A DNA stretch of 41,392 nt from Eubacterium sp. (GTDB lineage Bacteria; Bacillota; Clostridia; Lachnospirales; Lachnospiraceae). The notes beneath the pieces are model-generated. The model did no database searches, was not told where the DNA came from, and saw only the letters and a list, made by a program, of their open reading frames with translations. The position numbers were made by a program, and so were the translations under genes. The stretch spans positions 1 to 41,392 of the forward strand of contig JAFVAQ010000004.1 of NCBI GenBank assembly GCA_017480495.1, in the 5' to 3' direction. Shown here piece after piece: positions 23,827 through 32,745 of the stretch. Each line of letters starts with the position of its first letter. Within the stretch, counting starts at the first letter, position 1.

Positions 23827-25281
23827 ATGAAATTCCGATACAAGGTTCTTCTTATCAACATTATAATTATAGTTATAACCCTGTCTGTTTCAGGTTTTTT
23901 TATGACGTCTAGACAAAACCGTCTTCTGATGGAAGCAGAGATTAAAACCGCTGTTACAGAAAATAACCTCGCAGAGTCTGCTATCGAATATTCCCTCCTT
24001 GATATTGTCAACTCCCCTCGTCTCAGGGTACAGGATTACCTTCCTTCAATATCTGATAGAGTCAGCTCCGGAATGCTTAGCTCTACAACCAACTTATATG
24101 TTTTGTACAATTCTAAGATTCTATACTCACCAAAAGATTCTGAGGCGAAACCTTCTGATAAACTGATATCAACATCAACAGATTCAATTAAGAAATATCA
24201 AATAATAGAAGAAGGCGATAAAACCTACGTCTATGTTAGTGCCACTATTAAAGTTAATAATTCCATCATTTCCATCATTACAAGCCATGATATAACCGAC
24301 ACAAAAAAAACAATGGATTCATCGATTCATCTCTATGAGCTATTTATCCTAATTACTCTTTTAGTATCTGGGCTTCTTGTCTATATGATTACCAAGCTTC
24401 TTACCAGACCACTAGAAAAGTTAAATGCTATCACTGATGATTTTGCAAAGGGCAACTTCGATACCAGAAGCGACCTTAAGTCACAGGACGAGGTCGGACT
24501 TCTTTCTGATAAGTTCAACAACATGGCCGACTCCGTAGCAGGCCACATCGACGAACTAAATGATATGATTCACAGAAGAGACCAGTTCGTAGCTGACTTC
24601 ACACACGAAATCAAAACTCCAATGACTACGATTATAGGCTACGCGGATACCATCCGTTCTGTAGATCTTCCTAGGGAGGACGAGGTAAAGGCCGCTGGAT
24701 ATATATTCTCTGAAGGAAAACGTCTAGAACAGATGTCGTCTCATCTCTTCGATCTTATATATCTAAAGGATGGGAAGATACCTAAAACACCTGTAAATAC
24801 TCAGGCCCTTGGAGAAGCGGTTATAGAAACTGTTCTTCCTTCGATAGAGAACTGTGGACTGACCCTGGAATACGATTTTGAAAGTGCAGGTATCCTATGT
24901 GATAGCCCTCTTCTCAAGACTGCCTTTATCAACCTGCTAGATAATGCAAGAAAGGCCTCCAAAGAAGGAGATATCATTTCCTTTACCGGAAGATTACTTG
25001 AAGAGACTTCTAACACTGAAAACTCTTCCCTTTATGAATTTGTTGTAGAGGATCACGGAATAGGAATAGCCCCTGAAGATATAGATAGGATATGTGACGA
25101 ATTCTATATGGTTGATAAATCCCGCTCCCGAAGCGAGGGCGGTGCAGGTCTCGGAATGTCCCTTGTCGCTGCAATACTTAAGGAACACGCCGCAGATCTA
25201 AAGATTGAAAGTGAACTGGGCAAAGGTACCCGAATGATAGTAACTATAGATACATGTGAAGAAGAGAAAGAGCTAGACTAG
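23827..25281 (+). CDS. Sensor histidine kinase with HAMP domain
   Basis: A 484-residue kinase. Transmembrane helix 1 spans about 7-26, an extracytoplasmic sensor about 28-168, and helix 2 about 169-190. A HAMP domain (about 190-243, with TRPLEKLNAITDDFAKGNF) follows, then the HisKA domain with His260 in FTHEIKTPMTTIIGY. The ATPase domain has the N box NLLDNARKAS and G boxes DHGIGIAPED and GGAGLGMSL. It phosphorylates the regulator encoded just upstream. The genes are close enough to share one transcript with the next gene, 4 bases downstream. Confidence 0.95.
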   Translation: MKFRYKVLLINIIIIVITLSVSGFFMTSRQNRLLMEAEIKTAVTENNLAESAIEYSLLDIVNSPRLRVQDYLPSISDRVSSGMLSSTTNLYVLYNSKILYSPKDSEAKPSDKLISTSTDSIKKYQIIEEGDKTYVYVSATIKVNNSIISIITSHDITDTKKTMDSSIHLYELFILITLLVSGLLVYMITKLLTRPLEKLNAITDDFAKGNFDTRSDLKSQDEVGLLSDKFNNMADSVAGHIDELNDMIHRRDQFVADFTHEIKTPMTTIIGYADTIRSVDLPREDEVKAAGYIFSEGKRLEQMSSHLFDLIYLKDGKIPKTPVNTQALGEAVIETVLPSIENCGLTLEYDFESAGILCDSPLLKTAFINLLDNARKASKEGDIISFTGRLLEETSNTENSSLYEFVVEDHGIGIAPEDIDRICDEFYMVDKSRSRSEGGAGLGMSLVAAILKEHAADLKIESELGKGTRMIVTIDTCEEEKELD

Positions 25282-25285
25282 GAAT

Positions 25286-26203
25286 ATGAAAAAACAGATG
25301 GTCAAAAACTTAATAGCTGTGATTCTTACTCTGGCAGTAGCTGCGACTTCTATCCTGCTACCAGGCTTTTTAATTGAGCGTGAGGATAGATCTCAGCTGG
25401 ACTCCGTAGAAAATGTCCCACCAGAATACTATTCCGGACCATCAGAAGCAATGATAAAAAATGCCTCCCAGCAGCTCACCTCTGAGCAGTGTCTCCAGCT
25501 GATTCTTGGCATCTGGGACAGCACCATATCAGAAACAACAGAAGATCACTGTAATAAAACAGAATTTGGAATGAAAAATATTCTCGTCAATCGTGTAACA
25601 GATCTTCACTCTAAGGGACTCTATCCGGTAAGTATTGCTTCTAACGATTATAATTGGTATTCCTGGACCTCTAAGCCTTATAGAGCTATAGATACTACCT
25701 TCCATACATACGCAGCATATTTTTGGGATTTTACCTTTACCAAGTTTGATAATTCCGAGACACATAGATTTATAGTCACAGAATCCGGAGACATCATATA
25801 TGCCGAATTCACTATAAATGATTCTTCCACAGAAATATCTGATACCAGCAAAAAGGATATAGAAGCCTTTAATAGTTTTTCTCCCGATCTTATGAGAAGC
25901 TCTTATCTTTTCTACTATTACGGGGAATTCTCTACAACGACTGTAAATTCAGGCTCCGTCAGGGTTACCGAACATGACTATCTAACGACTAGCTATTATA
26001 CGACTACAATGACGGATGCAGAAATTAAAAAACTGGATACAGCAGCTGCATCCAGTTTTATAACTGATTTTAAAGGTTTTTCACCTGATTCTGTATATAG
26101 ACTGAGGCAATCAGCCGCTGGCAACGGTTCATCAACCTACTTTACTGTTTCCTCTAAGAAGACGGATAACAGCTTCCAGCTTCTGCTTCAGCCTTTAGAT
26201 TAG
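25286..26203 (+). CDS. Membrane-anchored extracytoplasmic protein of unknown function
   Basis: The 305-residue product has an N-terminal signal-anchor (about 8-30, [19 protein letters not shown]) and no lipobox, so it is secreted or anchored facing outward. The rest is polar and beta-rich, with many Ser, Thr and Tyr and no catalytic motif I recognise. It follows the kinase gene by 4 bases, a position often taken by accessory sensors of two-component systems (compare YycH/YycI with WalK). A similar role here is inference. Its end overlaps the proS stop by 4 bases. A terminator-like hairpin lies within its coding region. Confidence 0.75.
   Translation: MKKQMVKNLIAVILTLAVAATSILLPGFLIEREDRSQLDSVENVPPEYYSGPSEAMIKNASQQLTSEQCLQLILGIWDSTISETTEDHCNKTEFGMKNILVNRVTDLHSKGLYPVSIASNDYNWYSWTSKPYRAIDTTFHTYAAYFWDFTFTKFDNSETHRFIVTESGDIIYAEFTINDSSTEISDTSKKDIEAFNSFSPDLMRSSYLFYYYGEFSTTTVNSGSVRVTEHDYLTTSYYTTTMTDAEIKKLDTAAASSFITDFKGFSPDSVYRLRQSAAGNGSSTYFTVSSKKTDNSFQLLLQPLD
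26029..26059. terminator. Terminator-like hairpin inside the 3' part of the gene at 25286
   Basis: AAAACTGGAT (26029-26038) and ATCCAGTTTT (26050-26059) form a perfect 10-bp stem. The loop can pair further (CAG/CTG), and an A-run and a T-run flank it. It is inside the coding sequence, about 145 bases before the stop. Since there is no space between this gene and the convergent proS, it may limit read-through from one or both sides. Confidence 0.45.
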
Positions 26204-27630
26204 TATGCTCTACCGAAGTAAACCATCTTCTTAGCAGGCTTACCGCAACATACACAAACGTCTGACAGATTCTCCTGCTCAAATGGCATACATCTAGTTG
26301 ATGCACCCGTCTCAGCCTTGATATTCTCTTCACACTCAGTTTCACCGCACCACATAGCTTTGATGAATCCAGGCTTATTATTTACAGTTTCTACAAACTC
26401 CTCCCAGGTTGTTGCAGTATAAGTATGTGAATCTCTATGAGCTCTAGCTGCTTCAAGCATATCCTTCTGGATAGTCTTAAGAAGCTCTTCTACTGTTCCT
26501 TCTAATTCATCAAGACTTACAGAGATCTTCTCTCCTGTATCACGTCTAACTACAACACACTGATTATTCTCTATATCACGAGGACCCACCTCAACTCTTA
26601 CAGGTATACCTCTCATCTCACACTCTGCAAACTTGAATCCAGGGGACTTATCAGTTGCATCCACCTTAACTCTTGAAACCTTGCTAAGTCTCTCTCTTAA
26701 TTCTTCTGCCTTCTCAAGTACACCTTCCTTCTTCTGCTGAATAGGAACTATCATAACCTGAGTTGGCGCAATCATTGGTGGAAGCTTAAGACCATTATCA
26801 TCACCGTGAACCATTATGATTGCACCGATAAGTCTTGTTGTTACTCCCCATGATGTCTGATGAACATACTTTAATTGATTATCCTTATCTGCATACTGTA
26901 CTCCAAAAGCCCGGGCGAAGCCATCACCGAAGTTATGGCTGGTTCCTGACTGAAGTGCCTTTCCATCATGCATGAGAGCTTCTATAGTGTAGGTTGATAC
27001 TGCACCTGCGAACTTCTCCTTCTCTGTCTTCTGTCCCTTTACTACAGGGATAGCAAGAACCTGCTCACAGAAATCAGCATAAACATTTAACATCTGAATT
27101 GTTCTCTCTTCTGCCTCTTCAGCAGTAGCATGAGCTGTATGACCTTCCTGCCACAGGAATTCTCTTGAACGAAGGAAAGGTCTAGTCTCCTTCTCCCAAC
27201 GAACTACTGAACACCACTGATTGTATACCTTTGGAAGGTCTCTATAGGAAGTGATATCCTTCTGATAGAAATCACAGAACAGAGTCTCTGATGTAGGACG
27301 AACGCATAGCTTCTCCTGAAGCTCATTTAGTCCACCATGTGTTACCCATGCAACCTCTGGAGCGAATCCCTCTACGTGATCCTTCTCCTTCTGGAGCAGT
27401 CCCTCAGGAATGAGCATAGGTAGATATACATTTTCAACTCCTGTTTCTTTAAATCTTGCATCCAGCTGCTTCTGAATCAGCTCCCAGATAGCATAACCAG
27501 CGGGCTTAAGAACCATGAATCCCTTTACACTTGTATAACCAGTTAAGTCTGCCTTAACTACTACGTCTGTGTACCACTGTGCAAAATCTTCCTCCATGGA
27601 GGTGATAGCCTCTACCTTCTTGTCTGCCAT
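26200..27630 (-). CDS. proS: Prolyl-tRNA synthetase, archaeal/eukaryotic-type
   Basis: The 476-residue class II synthetase charges tRNA-Pro with proline. The catalytic core shows [10 protein letters not shown] near 107-116, the motif-2 region [19 protein letters not shown] and the motif-3 region with [15 protein letters not shown]. An anticodon-binding domain follows (about 280-390). The C-terminal zinc-type domain has four Cys ([14 protein letters not shown]) and ends in GRAY, as in the short archaeal/eukaryotic ProS type without the bacterial editing insert. Such ProS enzymes are common in clostridia. It converges with the two-component operon and overlaps its last stop by 4 bases. Confidence 0.96.
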   Translation of the reverse strand: MADKKVEAITSMEEDFAQWYTDVVVKADLTGYTSVKGFMVLKPAGYAIWELIQKQLDARFKETGVENVYLPMLIPEGLLQKEKDHVEGFAPEVAWVTHGGLNELQEKLCVRPTSETLFCDFYQKDITSYRDLPKVYNQWCSVVRWEKETRPFLRSREFLWQEGHTAHATAEEAEERTIQMLNVYADFCEQVLAIPVVKGQKTEKEKFAGAVSTYTIEALMHDGKALQSGTSHNFGDGFARAFGVQYADKDNQLKYVHQTSWGVTTRLIGAIIMVHGDDNGLKLPPMIAPTQVMIVPIQQKKEGVLEKAEELRERLSKVSRVKVDATDKSPGFKFAECEMRGIPVRVEVGPRDIENNQCVVVRRDTGEKISVSLDELEGTVEELLKTIQKDMLEAARAHRDSHTYTATTWEEFVETVNNKPGFIKAMWCGETECEENIKAETGASTRCMPFEQENLSDVCVCCGKPAKKMVYFGRAY

Positions 27631-27676
27631 TTCTAATTTCCTCTTTTCTTTATTATAAAATATTACTTGTCTTTAA

Positions 27677-28396
27677 TTACCAGTCCATCTGGTCCATTAT
27701 ATCAAATGCCGCTCCCTCAGGTTCCTTATGAAGGACTATTTCCTCCTTGGTTATAGGATGAAGGAATTCCATCCTTGAGGAATAGAGTCCTATTTCAGAA
27801 ACTCTTCCGGAGCCTTTTTTCTTCGAGCTCTTCGGGTTAGGTTTGCCACCCTTACCTGTCTGCTCCTTACCATACTTGGTATCTCCCCAGACTGGAGTTC
27901 CGTGACTTGCCATCTGACATCTTATCTGATGATGTCTGCCTGTTACAAGCTCCACCAGAAGATAACTTATAGAGCCTTCATCTGTATCCAGCTCGTCCAG
28001 CACCTCATAGTTTAGAACCGCCTTCTTCGCACCCTTTGTATTCTTGTCGACGACGCGAGTAACATTGGACTTCTTATCATGAAGCAAAAAGTCCTCGTAG
28101 GTTCCCTCGGCCTCGTCCATCAGTCCTGAAACCACAACCTGATAATACTTCTGGATCTGTCCATCTTGAACCATATCTGTCAGCTTTGCTGCTGTATCCT
28201 GATCCTTAGCAAACAGGATGATACCACCTACAGGCCTATCAAGTCTATTAATTACATAAACGTCTGGGCTATCCAGGTATTCCATTACCGCAGTGACCAT
28301 ATCCAGACCATAGGTTTTATCTGGCTGTGACGGTACCCCGTAGGGCTTAACACACGCTATTAAATATTCATCTTCATATAGAATATCCAGCTTCAT
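27677..28396 (-). CDS. RluA-family pseudouridine synthase
   Basis: The 239-residue enzyme belongs to the family that turns specific uridines in rRNA or tRNA into pseudouridine. The catalytic Asp53 lies in VINRLDRPVGGIILFAKD, which matches the RluA HRLD signature with Asn in place of His. VTGRHHQIRCQMASHG is the second conserved block (about 169-184). There is no S4 domain at the N-terminus, as in short RluA/RluC-like members such as TruC or YhcT. The exact RNA target is not predictable. It lies between the aminotransferase and proS genes on the same strand. Confidence 0.9.
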   Translation of the reverse strand: MKLDILYEDEYLIACVKPYGVPSQPDKTYGLDMVTAVMEYLDSPDVYVINRLDRPVGGIILFAKDQDTAAKLTDMVQDGQIQKYYQVVVSGLMDEAEGTYEDFLLHDKKSNVTRVVDKNTKGAKKAVLNYEVLDELDTDEGSISYLLVELVTGRHHQIRCQMASHGTPVWGDTKYGKEQTGKGGKPNPKSSKKKGSGRVSEIGLYSSRMEFLHPITKEEIVLHKEPEGAAFDIMDQMDW

Positions 28397-28441
28397 ATAA
28401 TCCTCTGTTTTTTTATTATTTAGTCTAAGTTATCTTTAAAC

Positions 28442-29737
28442 TTAAGCTTCTGTCTTCTCCTTATATATCTTATTCGCACTAACAAGTCTTACACAAAGTG
28501 TAAAGAGCTCTGCTGCAAGCTTAAGATCCTCAATATTAGGATATGTTGGGGCTATACGAATGTTGCTATCGTGAGGATCCTTACCATATGGCCATGTAGC
28601 ACCCGCCTTTGTCATAACAACGCCGGCCTTCTTAGCCTTATCAACAATTTCCTTAGCACATCCATCAAGAGCATCAAAGCTGATGAAGTATCCACCATTT
28701 GGATTTGTCCATGTACCGATCTCCAGACCTCCAAGTCTTGTCTCAAGTGCATTTAATACTACCTCAAACTTAGGTCTGATAATAGCGGCATGCTTCTTCA
28801 TATGCTCTGTCATTCCGTGAATATCTCCGAAGAATCTCACATGTCTCAGCTGGTTAACCTTATCATGACCGATAGTTTGATGAGTTAACTGATTAAGTAT
28901 GTCCTCCATGTTGTTAGGTGATGTAGCAAGTGCTGCTATACCACTTCCCGGGAAGGATATTTTGGATGTAGATGCAAACTTGTAAACCATATCTGGATTT
29001 CCTACACGCTTGCACTCTGCAAGAATCTCAACTAGATAATCCTCTCTATCATCATATAAATGATGGATTCCATATGCATTATCCCAGAAGATTCTGAAGT
29101 CCTTAGCTGCCGGCTTAAGTCTTGCAAATCTTCTTACTGTTTCATCTGAGTAAGAATAACCCTGTGGGTTTGAGTATTTAGGTACACACCATATACCCTT
29201 GATTGTCTCATCCTCTGATACAAGCTTCTCAACCATATCCATATCTGGTCCTTCTGGACTCATTGGAACAGGTATCATTTCTATTCCGAAATACTCTGTA
29301 ATACCAAAATGTCTATCATAACCAGGAACAGGGCAAAGGAACTTAACCTTATCCAGCTTGCACCATGGTGTATTTCCCATTATTCCATGTGTATATGCAC
29401 GTGCTATTGTATCGTACATTACATTAAGAGATGAATTACCATATATAATGATATTATCTGGATTATTCTCCATCATATCACCTATCAGAATCTTAGCTTC
29501 CTCTATACCTGTAAGAACACCGTAATTACGGCAGTCTGTTCCGTCTGCACAAGAAAGATCCGCCTCCGAATTAAGAGCATCCATCATACCCATAGATATA
29601 TCCAGCTGCTCTCTACATGGCTTACCTCTACTCATATCCAGATGGAGGTCCATATCCTGATATTTTTTGTATTCAGCCTTCAGCACCTCTATCTCTGCTG
29701 TAAGCTCTTCCTTTGTCATATCCTTATATGCTTTCAT
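28442..29737 (-). CDS. Aspartate-type aminotransferase, class Ic (PLP-dependent)
   Basis: I set the start at 29737 because AGGAGG (29745-29750) lies 7 bases upstream; an upstream frame adds six residues and contains that site. The 431-residue protein is a fold-type I PLP enzyme of the Corynebacterium-type aspartate aminotransferase group. LHLDMSRGKPCREQLDIS (31-48) is its N-terminal signature. YSNPQG (188-193), WDNAY (218-222) and the Schiff-base Lys259 in FASTSKISFPGSG follow. It probably interconverts aspartate/oxaloacetate with glutamate/2-oxoglutarate; related members use other amino acids. Confidence 0.88.
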   Translation of the reverse strand: MKAYKDMTKEELTAEIEVLKAEYKKYQDMDLHLDMSRGKPCREQLDISMGMMDALNSEADLSCADGTDCRNYGVLTGIEEAKILIGDMMENNPDNIIIYGNSSLNVMYDTIARAYTHGIMGNTPWCKLDKVKFLCPVPGYDRHFGITEYFGIEMIPVPMSPEGPDMDMVEKLVSEDETIKGIWCVPKYSNPQGYSYSDETVRRFARLKPAAKDFRIFWDNAYGIHHLYDDREDYLVEILAECKRVGNPDMVYKFASTSKISFPGSGIAALATSPNNMEDILNQLTHQTIGHDKVNQLRHVRFFGDIHGMTEHMKKHAAIIRPKFEVVLNALETRLGGLEIGTWTNPNGGYFISFDALDGCAKEIVDKAKKAGVVMTKAGATWPYGKDPHDSNIRIAPTYPNIEDLKLAAELFTLCVRLVSANKIYKEKTEA

Positions 29738-29803
29738 TCTCTTTCCTCCTCGCACAAAAGCTTCTTATCTTATTGTCAATCTTAATGACAAATCATCCTC
29801 GTT

Positions 29804-29832
29804 ATTCTATCATAATGACTTTATTACCGCAA
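29804..29832 (-). promoter_or_regulatory. Promoter of the aminotransferase gene
   Basis: On the minus strand TTGCGG (29827-29832) and TAGAAT (29804-29809) are spaced by 17 bases. Just downstream, TTGTCA (29773-29778) and TGACAA (29786-29791) form an inverted repeat that could be an operator. Confidence 0.5.
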
Positions 29833-29833
29833 A

Positions 29834-30784
29834 TCACTGAAATAGTAATAAATATGTGAAATACGCTGCATATCCTAGCAGCATCAGTATTCCTTCTCCT
29901 CTTCCAAGTTTCTTTTCTCTAAAAACAAGTACAAGCAGGAGCACAGCAACTATAAGCGCAATGATTCCGTCTATTAGGAAATTCGCTCCTCTTGCCCTAA
30001 ATGGAAGATCTATGAGCACCGATGTCATTCCCAGTATAAATAGAATATTAAATATATTACTTCCTACTATATTTCCTATCGCGATATCCGCATTTCCTTT
30101 TCTAGCGGCAGTAATTGAAGTTATAAGTTCTGGTAAGGATGTTCCCAGCGCTACTATTGTTAGTCCTATTAACCTGTCGGATACTCCGAAAACCTTTGCT
30201 AGGTTGGAAGCCCCCATTACTGCAAGCTTACTTCCCAATACTATAGCTCCAAGTCCGCCTAGAATAAAGAGCGGTATCATCCATAGCTTCAGATCCTTTA
30301 TTCCTTCGCCCTCATCAGATGCATCCGTAGTTTTAGCATACCATATTAGGTAACCTATATAGGTAGCAAGTCCTAGCAGGAAAACTATACCTGTCACCTT
30401 ATTAAGCGTTCCCCCGATTACTCCCCAGAGAAGCATCAGAAGTGTCGCTCCTATCATAACCGGAATATCTACCTTAACCGTCGCCGCCTTAACTGTGAGC
30501 GTTGTAATTACTGAAGTAACCCCCAGTATAACGAGGACATTCATTATATTGCTACCTATAACATTTCCTATAGATATTCCATTATTACCATCTACTGCGG
30601 CACTTATACTAACTGCCGCCTCTGGAGCACTTGTTCCAAGCGCAACTATAGTCAGACCTATTACAAGCTGCGGCGCTCCAAGCTTAACAGCTATTGACGA
30701 AGCTCCATCTACGAAGAAGTCTGCGCCCTTTATCAATAGTACGAATCCAATTATTATTTCTATAACACTAATAAGTATTACCAA
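29834..30784 (-). CDS. CaCA-family Na+/Ca2+ exchanger (YrbG-like)
   Basis: The 316-residue membrane protein has about ten helices in two inverted halves. Each has the alpha-repeat motif: GTSAPE at 50-55 with GNVIGSNIMN near 73-82, and GTSLPE at 214-219 with GNIVGSNIFN. It exchanges Ca2+ for Na+ (or H+) across the cytoplasmic membrane. The start is a TTG at 30782-30784, chosen because GGAGG lies six bases before it and no ATG fits. The acidic linker between the halves (SDEGEGIKD, about 155-163) is the usual cytoplasmic loop. Confidence 0.94.
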   Translation of the reverse strand: MVILISVIEIIIGFVLLIKGADFFVDGASSIAVKLGAPQLVIGLTIVALGTSAPEAAVSISAAVDGNNGISIGNVIGSNIMNVLVILGVTSVITTLTVKAATVKVDIPVMIGATLLMLLWGVIGGTLNKVTGIVFLLGLATYIGYLIWYAKTTDASDEGEGIKDLKLWMIPLFILGGLGAIVLGSKLAVMGASNLAKVFGVSDRLIGLTIVALGTSLPELITSITAARKGNADIAIGNIVGSNIFNILFILGMTSVLIDLPFRARGANFLIDGIIALIVAVLLLVLVFREKKLGRGEGILMLLGYAAYFTYLLLFQ

Positions 30785-30880
30785 TAATGACCTCCGAGTT
30801 AAACAAAATTACTTCCATTTAAACAAACCACATTATGGAAGCAAAAACTATACAAGAAAACATAGCACAATTTTGAAGTG

Positions 30881-30909
30881 TTGACAATAAAACAATTACG
30901 GAGTATACT
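30881..30909 (+). promoter_or_regulatory. Strong promoter of the prephenate dehydrogenase gene
   Basis: Consensus TTGACA (30881-30886) and TATACT (30904-30909), spaced by 17 bases, lie about 45 bases before the start codon. The leader is too short for a T-box or riboswitch. Confidence 0.8.
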
Positions 30910-30955
30910 TTAATGCACTAAATCGTTAAAGTACAAATAACTGAGGTGAGAATAA

Positions 30956-32053
30956 ATGATCGCGATACTTAAAAATGATGCTTCCGAAGATCAAATATAC
31001 GAACTGACCAAATGGTTTGAACAGCAGGGGCTGAAATGGGATATATCCAGAGGAGAATACCAAACTATCATAGGACTAGTTGGAGATACCACAAAACTCG
31101 ATCCAGAGCTTATCGAATCCCTTGATATAGTAGAAAAGGTTCAAAGAATCACAACTCCAGAAACAGATGAAGAAACTAAACGTCATCGTTTAGGAGATTT
31201 CAGCAAATGTGATATTAAGACAGTTGGAGTAGTTGGACTAGGACTCATCGGTGGTTCCTTTGCAAAGGCTTACAAGGAATACTCTAATGTAAGAGTTCTT
31301 GGGTTTGACATAGATGAGGCCATCAGTTCCTTTGCAAAAATAGACGGAACACTGGATGATATACTTACAGACGAGAATCTGCCTGAATGTGACCTTATTA
31401 TTCCGGCTCTTTATAATCAGGCAATTATAGATTTTGTAAAAGAAAAAGCACCACTTATCAAAAAGGGCGCTATAGTTATAGACACTGGCGGACTTAAGAG
31501 AAGAATTTGCAAAGAATGTCAAGCTATAGCGAAGGAGTACGGCTTTACCTTTGTTGGTGGACATCCAATGGCTGGAAAGAAGTTCTCCGGTTACAAGTAT
31601 AGTACTTCAAAGCTTTTCAGAGATTCGTCTATGATAGTAGTCCCAGAAGAGGGCTATGATAGAAAGCTGATAGATACGCTGAAGGATGTGCTCTCTCCTT
31701 GTAAGTTTAGCTGTCTAACAGTATGTACACCAGAGAAGCATGACCAGATGATAGCCTTCACCTCAGAGATGCCTCATATAGTTTCAAATGCCTTCATCAA
31801 GAGTCCTACTGCCAGAGAGCATACTGGATTCTCAGCGGGAAGCTACAAGGATATGACAAGAGTTGCATGGCTGAATGAGGATATGTGGACAGAAATCTTC
31901 ATGGAAAATAAGGACAATCTCATATATGAGCTGGATACTATTATTGATTACCTAAAAGAATATAAGGATGCACTTAGTGAATCCGACGATATAAAGCTTA
32001 GAACAATACTTAGAGACGGAAAGCTCGCAAAAGAAGAAGTGGATGGCATCTAG
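30956..32053 (+). CDS. tyrA: Prephenate dehydrogenase with N-terminal DAHP-synthase-type regulatory domain
   Basis: The enzyme makes 4-hydroxyphenylpyruvate from prephenate with NAD(P)+ in tyrosine synthesis. Residues 90-365 are the dehydrogenase: Rossmann GLGLIGG (94-100), the catalytic His203 in GGHPMAGKKFSG and the C-terminal helical dimer domain. Residues 1-68 are an added ferredoxin-like domain, with ISRGEYQTIIGLVGDTTKL and ESLDIVEKVQRIT. This closely follows the N-terminal domain of Thermotoga-type DAHP synthase, where it mediates feedback by aromatic amino acids. No ACT domain is seen at the C-terminus. The gene has its own strong promoter and ends in a palindrome shared with the convergent gene. 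Confidence 0.93.
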   Translation: MIAILKNDASEDQIYELTKWFEQQGLKWDISRGEYQTIIGLVGDTTKLDPELIESLDIVEKVQRITTPETDEETKRHRLGDFSKCDIKTVGVVGLGLIGGSFAKAYKEYSNVRVLGFDIDEAISSFAKIDGTLDDILTDENLPECDLIIPALYNQAIIDFVKEKAPLIKKGAIVIDTGGLKRRICKECQAIAKEYGFTFVGGHPMAGKKFSGYKYSTSKLFRDSSMIVVPEEGYDRKLIDTLKDVLSPCKFSCLTVCTPEKHDQMIAFTSEMPHIVSNAFIKSPTAREHTGFSAGSYKDMTRVAWLNEDMWTEIFMENKDNLIYELDTIIDYLKEYKDALSESDDIKLRTILRDGKLAKEEVDGI

Positions 32054-32062
32054 CCATCCACT
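32038..32062. terminator. Palindrome made of the two convergent gene ends
   Basis: AGTGGATGGC (32038-32047) and GCCATCCACT (32053-32062) form a perfect 10-bp stem. The 5-base loop ATCTA contains both stop codons. The two proteins therefore end alike, in EEVDGI and EQVDG. T-rich sequence follows on the minus strand (TCTTCTTTT) and, more weakly, on the plus strand, so it probably works as a bidirectional terminator. Confidence 0.65.
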
Positions 32063-32745
32063 TGCTCTTTATTCTGCTTAACTATTCTTTCTATCTCGTC
32101 ATCTTCATTAAGTGTTTCTAAGACAAAGTTGTATGCAATAGATATGAAGTATAGGACCGCACCCACTATATAGGCTATCATTCCTGGCCCAACAAAAAGG
32201 TAACACTTCATAATATTTGCTGAGGATACTCCACTATCCTGAGCTCTATCTATAAAGCCTTGCCAGCTCTCCTTCAGATAAACAAACTGCTGATACACAT
32301 TTTGATATGCTGGAGTTCTGGTTATAAGTATTGCGAGTATCAAGGTAAGAAGCAAAAGTCCTATTCGAATTCTCTTTTTTCTATTCTCTAGAAAAGGTAC
32401 TCTCTTAAAATTATCTTTGATATCAATAATGATAAGAAATACCACAACCGCTAAATATAATAGGAGCAACAGAGCTGTAAGAAGTCCGAGGAAGCTAAAG
32501 TGAAAACCATTTACTTTGCCATCCATATCCACAATGAACATGCCCTGGATTCCTCTTTTTGCCGCTGTAAAAAGACTCATACCATCATACTGAGCTTCAC
32601 CTGTATTTGTGTACAGATTCATCCAATAAAGGAACGCTCCTGCTATCATAAGCAGTCCACCTATAAGACCTACTATTCCGCATTTCTTATAAGCATTATC
32701 CTGTTGATAAAATGGGACATTTGAATCACCATTTTTCTTCGACAT
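32050..32745 (-). CDS. Uncharacterised membrane protein (231 residues)
   Basis: I prefer the ATG at 32743-32745, the fourth codon of a slightly longer frame, because GAGAGG is better placed for it. The protein has four transmembrane helices (about 25-45, 85-110, 128-148 and 185-210 of the long form), a short extracytoplasmic loop after the first, and a charged cytoplasmic tail. I do not recognise the family. Its start overlaps the end of the nucleotidyltransferase gene, and with the LCP gene upstream the three may form one operon for a cell-surface polymer. Confidence 0.72.
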   Translation of the reverse strand: MSKKNGDSNVPFYQQDNAYKKCGIVGLIGGLLMIAGAFLYWMNLYTNTGEAQYDGMSLFTAAKRGIQGMFIVDMDGKVNGFHFSFLGLLTALLLLLYLAVVVFLIIIDIKDNFKRVPFLENRKKRIRIGLLLLTLILAILITRTPAYQNVYQQFVYLKESWQGFIDRAQDSGVSSANIMKCYLFVGPGMIAYIVGAVLYFISIAYNFVLETLNEDDEIERIVKQNKEQVDG

